Below, in pieces: positions 61,158 through 64,000 of a stretch of 64,000 bases of DNA (its first letter is position 1; each line of letters begins with the position of its first letter). Made by a program: the position numbers and the translations under genes. The DNA lies in assembly GCA_025267735.1 (NCBI GenBank), contig CM046294.1, positions 282,001-346,000 on the forward strand, given 5' to 3'. The notes below the pieces were generated by a model, which searched no databases, was not told the origin of the DNA, and was given only the letters and a program-made list of their open reading frames with translations. Origin of the DNA: Mactra quadrangularis. Its lineage: Eukaryota > Mollusca > Bivalvia > Venerida > Mactridae.

Positions 61158-62027
61158 ATTTTTACCTATTTACGCGACAAACATTACATAAAGGGAAGTT
61201 ATCATGAAACCAGACGCATTTAAAAATATCAGAACAATTTGAAAGTATTTTAAAAGTGTTCTATCATGAATTCTGTTGACTTTTTGCCAGTAATATACTG
61301 TACAATGATCACATAGCTTCAATAATAAGAAAATGCACTATGATGACCTTTGACCTAAATAATACATTTTTATCAAAAAATAGGTTTTAAACATTCTTTA
61401 TGTGGTTTAGTAAGTCATCTAGCAACGTGAATTGAATAATGAACTGCCTTTTCAAAAGTTTTCCAAATTTGTCAAAAAATCTTTAAAAACAGTTATACCA
61501 CTCGCCCTTAATTTTACACCACTGTAACATTATTTTAACCCTATCGAGTATGAAATGTCTGCTAAAAAGGTCATGAAGCATCACTAATCACAATTCAAGT
61601 AGATTTAAAGCATAAACACTAACCGTAGATTTACTAGTTAAACTATTGTAGACGATTTTGTTATTGTCACCTATTTTCGCGACAAAAATGCTAAAAAGGG
61701 AAGTAATCATGCATTCAAACACTCCATTTTTTTCATAGAAATAAAGTTTAATCATAATTCATTATTTTTCAACAAAGAAACTCTCCACTTTACCGATTAA
61801 ATTTCTTGAAATGTCAGTATAAAGAGCATAGGGTCCAATAAAAAATAAATGGACCTAGTTGACCTTTGACCTAAATTACGGACTTAAACGCGATTTAGAT
61901 TTTATACATCCCCCCGTACGATACCAGGGAGGCATCAGGCTACATGAATCAACCATTAGATTTGCATTAACAAAAATGTCCTACGCTTTCATTTTCTAGA
62001 GGTTTTTTTTTAAAACGTAGGTAGACT

Positions 62028-62977
62028 ATTCTGGAAAAGGAATTGAATCACATTATGTAACGCAAAAAATAATTACAAGCTTTCTTTTTCCGAAAATTAC
62101 CGATTGGTCCCGTAAATATATTTTAAATATTACTTCAATTACTCTGCACAAAAATTGAATCGAACGGTAAACTTTGTCATTTGCATAAATATTCGTGCCG
62201 AGGGTAAGAAAAAGTAAGTACAATTAACCTGCTTACATAGGTATTTTCGGTCAAAGAAGTGTTAAAGTTATTTAAAGCATTTTTTAAATATTTTCTTTTT
62301 TTGTCTGCGGAAAGAATTTGGTGTAAGCAAGGTTATTTTCACATTTTGAAAATTACGTTACTATACACCATGTTTATAGTGGTTGAATTTATTCGTTATG
62401 TAATAAAATGTAGATCGTGTCTTATTATATTCTCGTTATGTTAAGACTGTGAACACCGAAAATTCGGGCAAATGACAAGCAGTGAAAACATATATTAAGC
62501 ATTCACTGATATAGTGCGTACAAAAAAAAAAAACGTGTTTAGGTAAACATTAAAATGAGACAATCCATTTCAGGGGTAGGCAGACTTGAATATAAGATTT
62601 GTGTAATTCATTTTAACAATTTCGCCAGGTGGATAAACCACCACCACTTGGTAAATCATGCTTGTAATGGTAGAACGCTTTTCCATTACACCAACAAATA
62701 AGACACTCGTAAAACATATCACAATTGTTTATGTTATTGTCATCCTTAGCATCCGTCGTCGTGGATTAGTTCATTGTATTGTTATCATAAACATGGTATT
62801 GTTTTTTGTTCGAACTATACATATGGTTAGATTTGGAATGTCCTCAAAAATGTTCAATTAAGTCGAATTAAAGCTTTCATTAATTCTACAAAAAGTGTCT
62901 TACGTACTTGGAAAATATTTTCAAAGATAAACTTTATAGCAATTCGGACTTTATTACTTGTTTGTTTGTTTGTTTGT
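62028..62977. other. Unique AT-rich stretch
   Basis: No exon, repeat or RNA gene that I can support. Confidence 0.5.
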
Positions 62978-63263
62978 GTGTTGGGTTTAACGCCGTAGCA
63001 ACACATATAAGGTCATATAACGGCGGTTAGTCAACCTACTCACTCCTCCCGGAAAGGCTAATTCTCTGGATTCAGCTGTTAACCGACTACTAAGCGCATA
63101 ATTTCGTCAGTGACTGACAACTGCCCTACATAGTTAAAAATCATTGGTAGGAGGTAGAATGGCCGTAGAAATAATTTCATGACCAAGCTCCACGAAAGTA
63201 TGCCCCGCCCGGGAATCGAACCCACGACCCCTCGCGTGCTACCAACTGAGCTAACCGGACGGC
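62978..63263 (-). mobile_element. SINE family A, full length
   Basis: Inverted: tail gttgggtttaacgccgtagc preceded by a tttgtttgtttg run, head gagctaaccggacggc. Target duplication of about 9 bp, tttattact, on both sides. A short deletion lies between the B and A boxes. Confidence 0.92.
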
Positions 63264-63361
63264 TTATTTTATTACTAACATGAAACGATATTCATTAGTG
63301 AAAAAAACATTATCGGTGTAGGCGTAGAAATATGAGAAAAAAATCAGATCAGCTCAAGATT

Positions 63362-63834
63362 GCAATAAAATGTCAGAATATTTAACTGTTCAGCATATAA
63401 AATCACCATATCTAACTGAGTCTGCCAGTTGAATCTCCCGAGAGATCATCGGTATATACATATGGAATGCAGGGGCGGATCCAGGATTTTTCTTGGGGGG
63501 AGTCCAAACTTTCAAACCACGTTATACACATTTTTCAGAATAATGCAACATATTAGTAAAAAAAACTGCATAACCATTTAATCTATGTTAAGCACCGAGA
63601 AAAATTGCTTCATGCTACTTAAAATAACCTACAATCAAAAAATACACAAAAATGGACAGGTACATTTTGAAAATTCCAGGGGGGGTCCGGACCCCACTGA
63701 CACCCCCCCCCCCGCTAGATCTGCCAATGGAATGTATCATTTGTTATTCATGCTATACAGAGATATATTGTACTCACAAACCGAAGCTAATTGAATGTGA
63801 TTATCCATTTATGGTAGTTATTGTATGCGAGTGT
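63362..63834 (+). repeat. Dispersed repeat, copy of 55915-56106, split by a MITE
   Basis: Parts on both sides of 63470-63726 match the sequence that borders the 31-bp minisatellite, but this copy has no minisatellite. Confidence 0.65.
63470..63726. mobile_element. hAT-like MITE, exact 8-bp target duplication
   Basis: 257 bp flanked by atggaatg on both sides (63462-63469, 63727-63734). Ends caggggcggatccagg and ctagatctgcca are imperfectly inverted; G and C runs lie near the ends. Non-coding. Confidence 0.82.
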
Positions 63835-64000
63835 ATAATATACTTTCACATGTCATTATGTTGGTTTGTATTATATGTGATAGGGCAAAAATAATGACAG
63901 AATTTTATGAGTAGATCTAATGTAAAAAAAGGAAGCAAACAAATTAGGAACAACAACAGTATAAAATCCAGACCTACCGCACAACCAAAAAGCAAATGGG

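Larger units (their letters stand above)
59640..62027 (-). repeat. Right arm of the 5-kb imperfect palindrome
   Basis: Reverse complement of 57025-58765, with a 623-bp MITE (60143-60765) inserted. Outer landmarks are catccccccgtacgatacc and gtaggtagact near 62020. The spacer between the arms is about 0.87 kb. Confidence 0.9.

Noticed and set aside
1..64000. CRISPR array, operons or prophage
   Set aside because: No array of identical short repeats with unique spacers and no bacterial gene organisation; the 31-bp array has no spacers and the window is eukaryotic.

Overview
This is an animal (metazoan) nuclear window. It is AT-rich, has spliceosomal introns with GT-AG borders, many tRNA-derived SINEs, hAT-like and TA-flanked DNA elements, and a B-box/beta-propeller (TRIM-like) gene. 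These features suggest a lophotrochozoan, most likely a bivalve mollusc, but no single gene proves it. No bacterial or viral gene is evident.

Layout. (1) About 1.6-13.6 kb, plus strand: two tandem paralogous genes, A and B. Both end in an exon entered by a phase-2 intron that encodes a short charged coiled coil (core LEIQKLRLE-V/I-RALQR). Gene B is complete in three exons: signal peptide, long Gln-rich exon with a Thr-rich tail, coiled-coil exon. Only the last exon of gene A is inside the window. (2) About 13.6-23.3 kb: no supported gene apart from a speculative antisense two-exon micro-ORF around 12.95-13.94 kb; the rest is repeats. (3) 23.3-55.2 kb, minus strand: one SLC7-type cationic amino acid transporter in four coding exons with exact phase agreement. 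Its 22.8-kb second intron contains a complete TRIM-like gene in the same orientation, and its first intron is a nest of transposons. (4) 55.3-64 kb, upstream of the transporter: a 31-bp minisatellite of about 28 units, most carrying CACGTG, then a 5-kb imperfect palindrome with a decayed transposon-type ORF, then SINEs and a small hAT-like element.

Most notable observation: gene A has an in-frame TGA followed directly by CTAG, the stop-codon context known to promote readthrough in animals. After it comes an uninterrupted 175-codon frame that continues the protein's MPPFM/GGG-rich style. This looks like programmed readthrough. Three rivals remain: a 75-nt in-frame exitron, a recent nonsense mutation, or a sequencing error.

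Second: three SINE families with different tRNA-like heads share one 3' module whose flanking stem shows a compensatory base-pair change, pointing to a conserved RNA hairpin, probably read by a common LINE partner.
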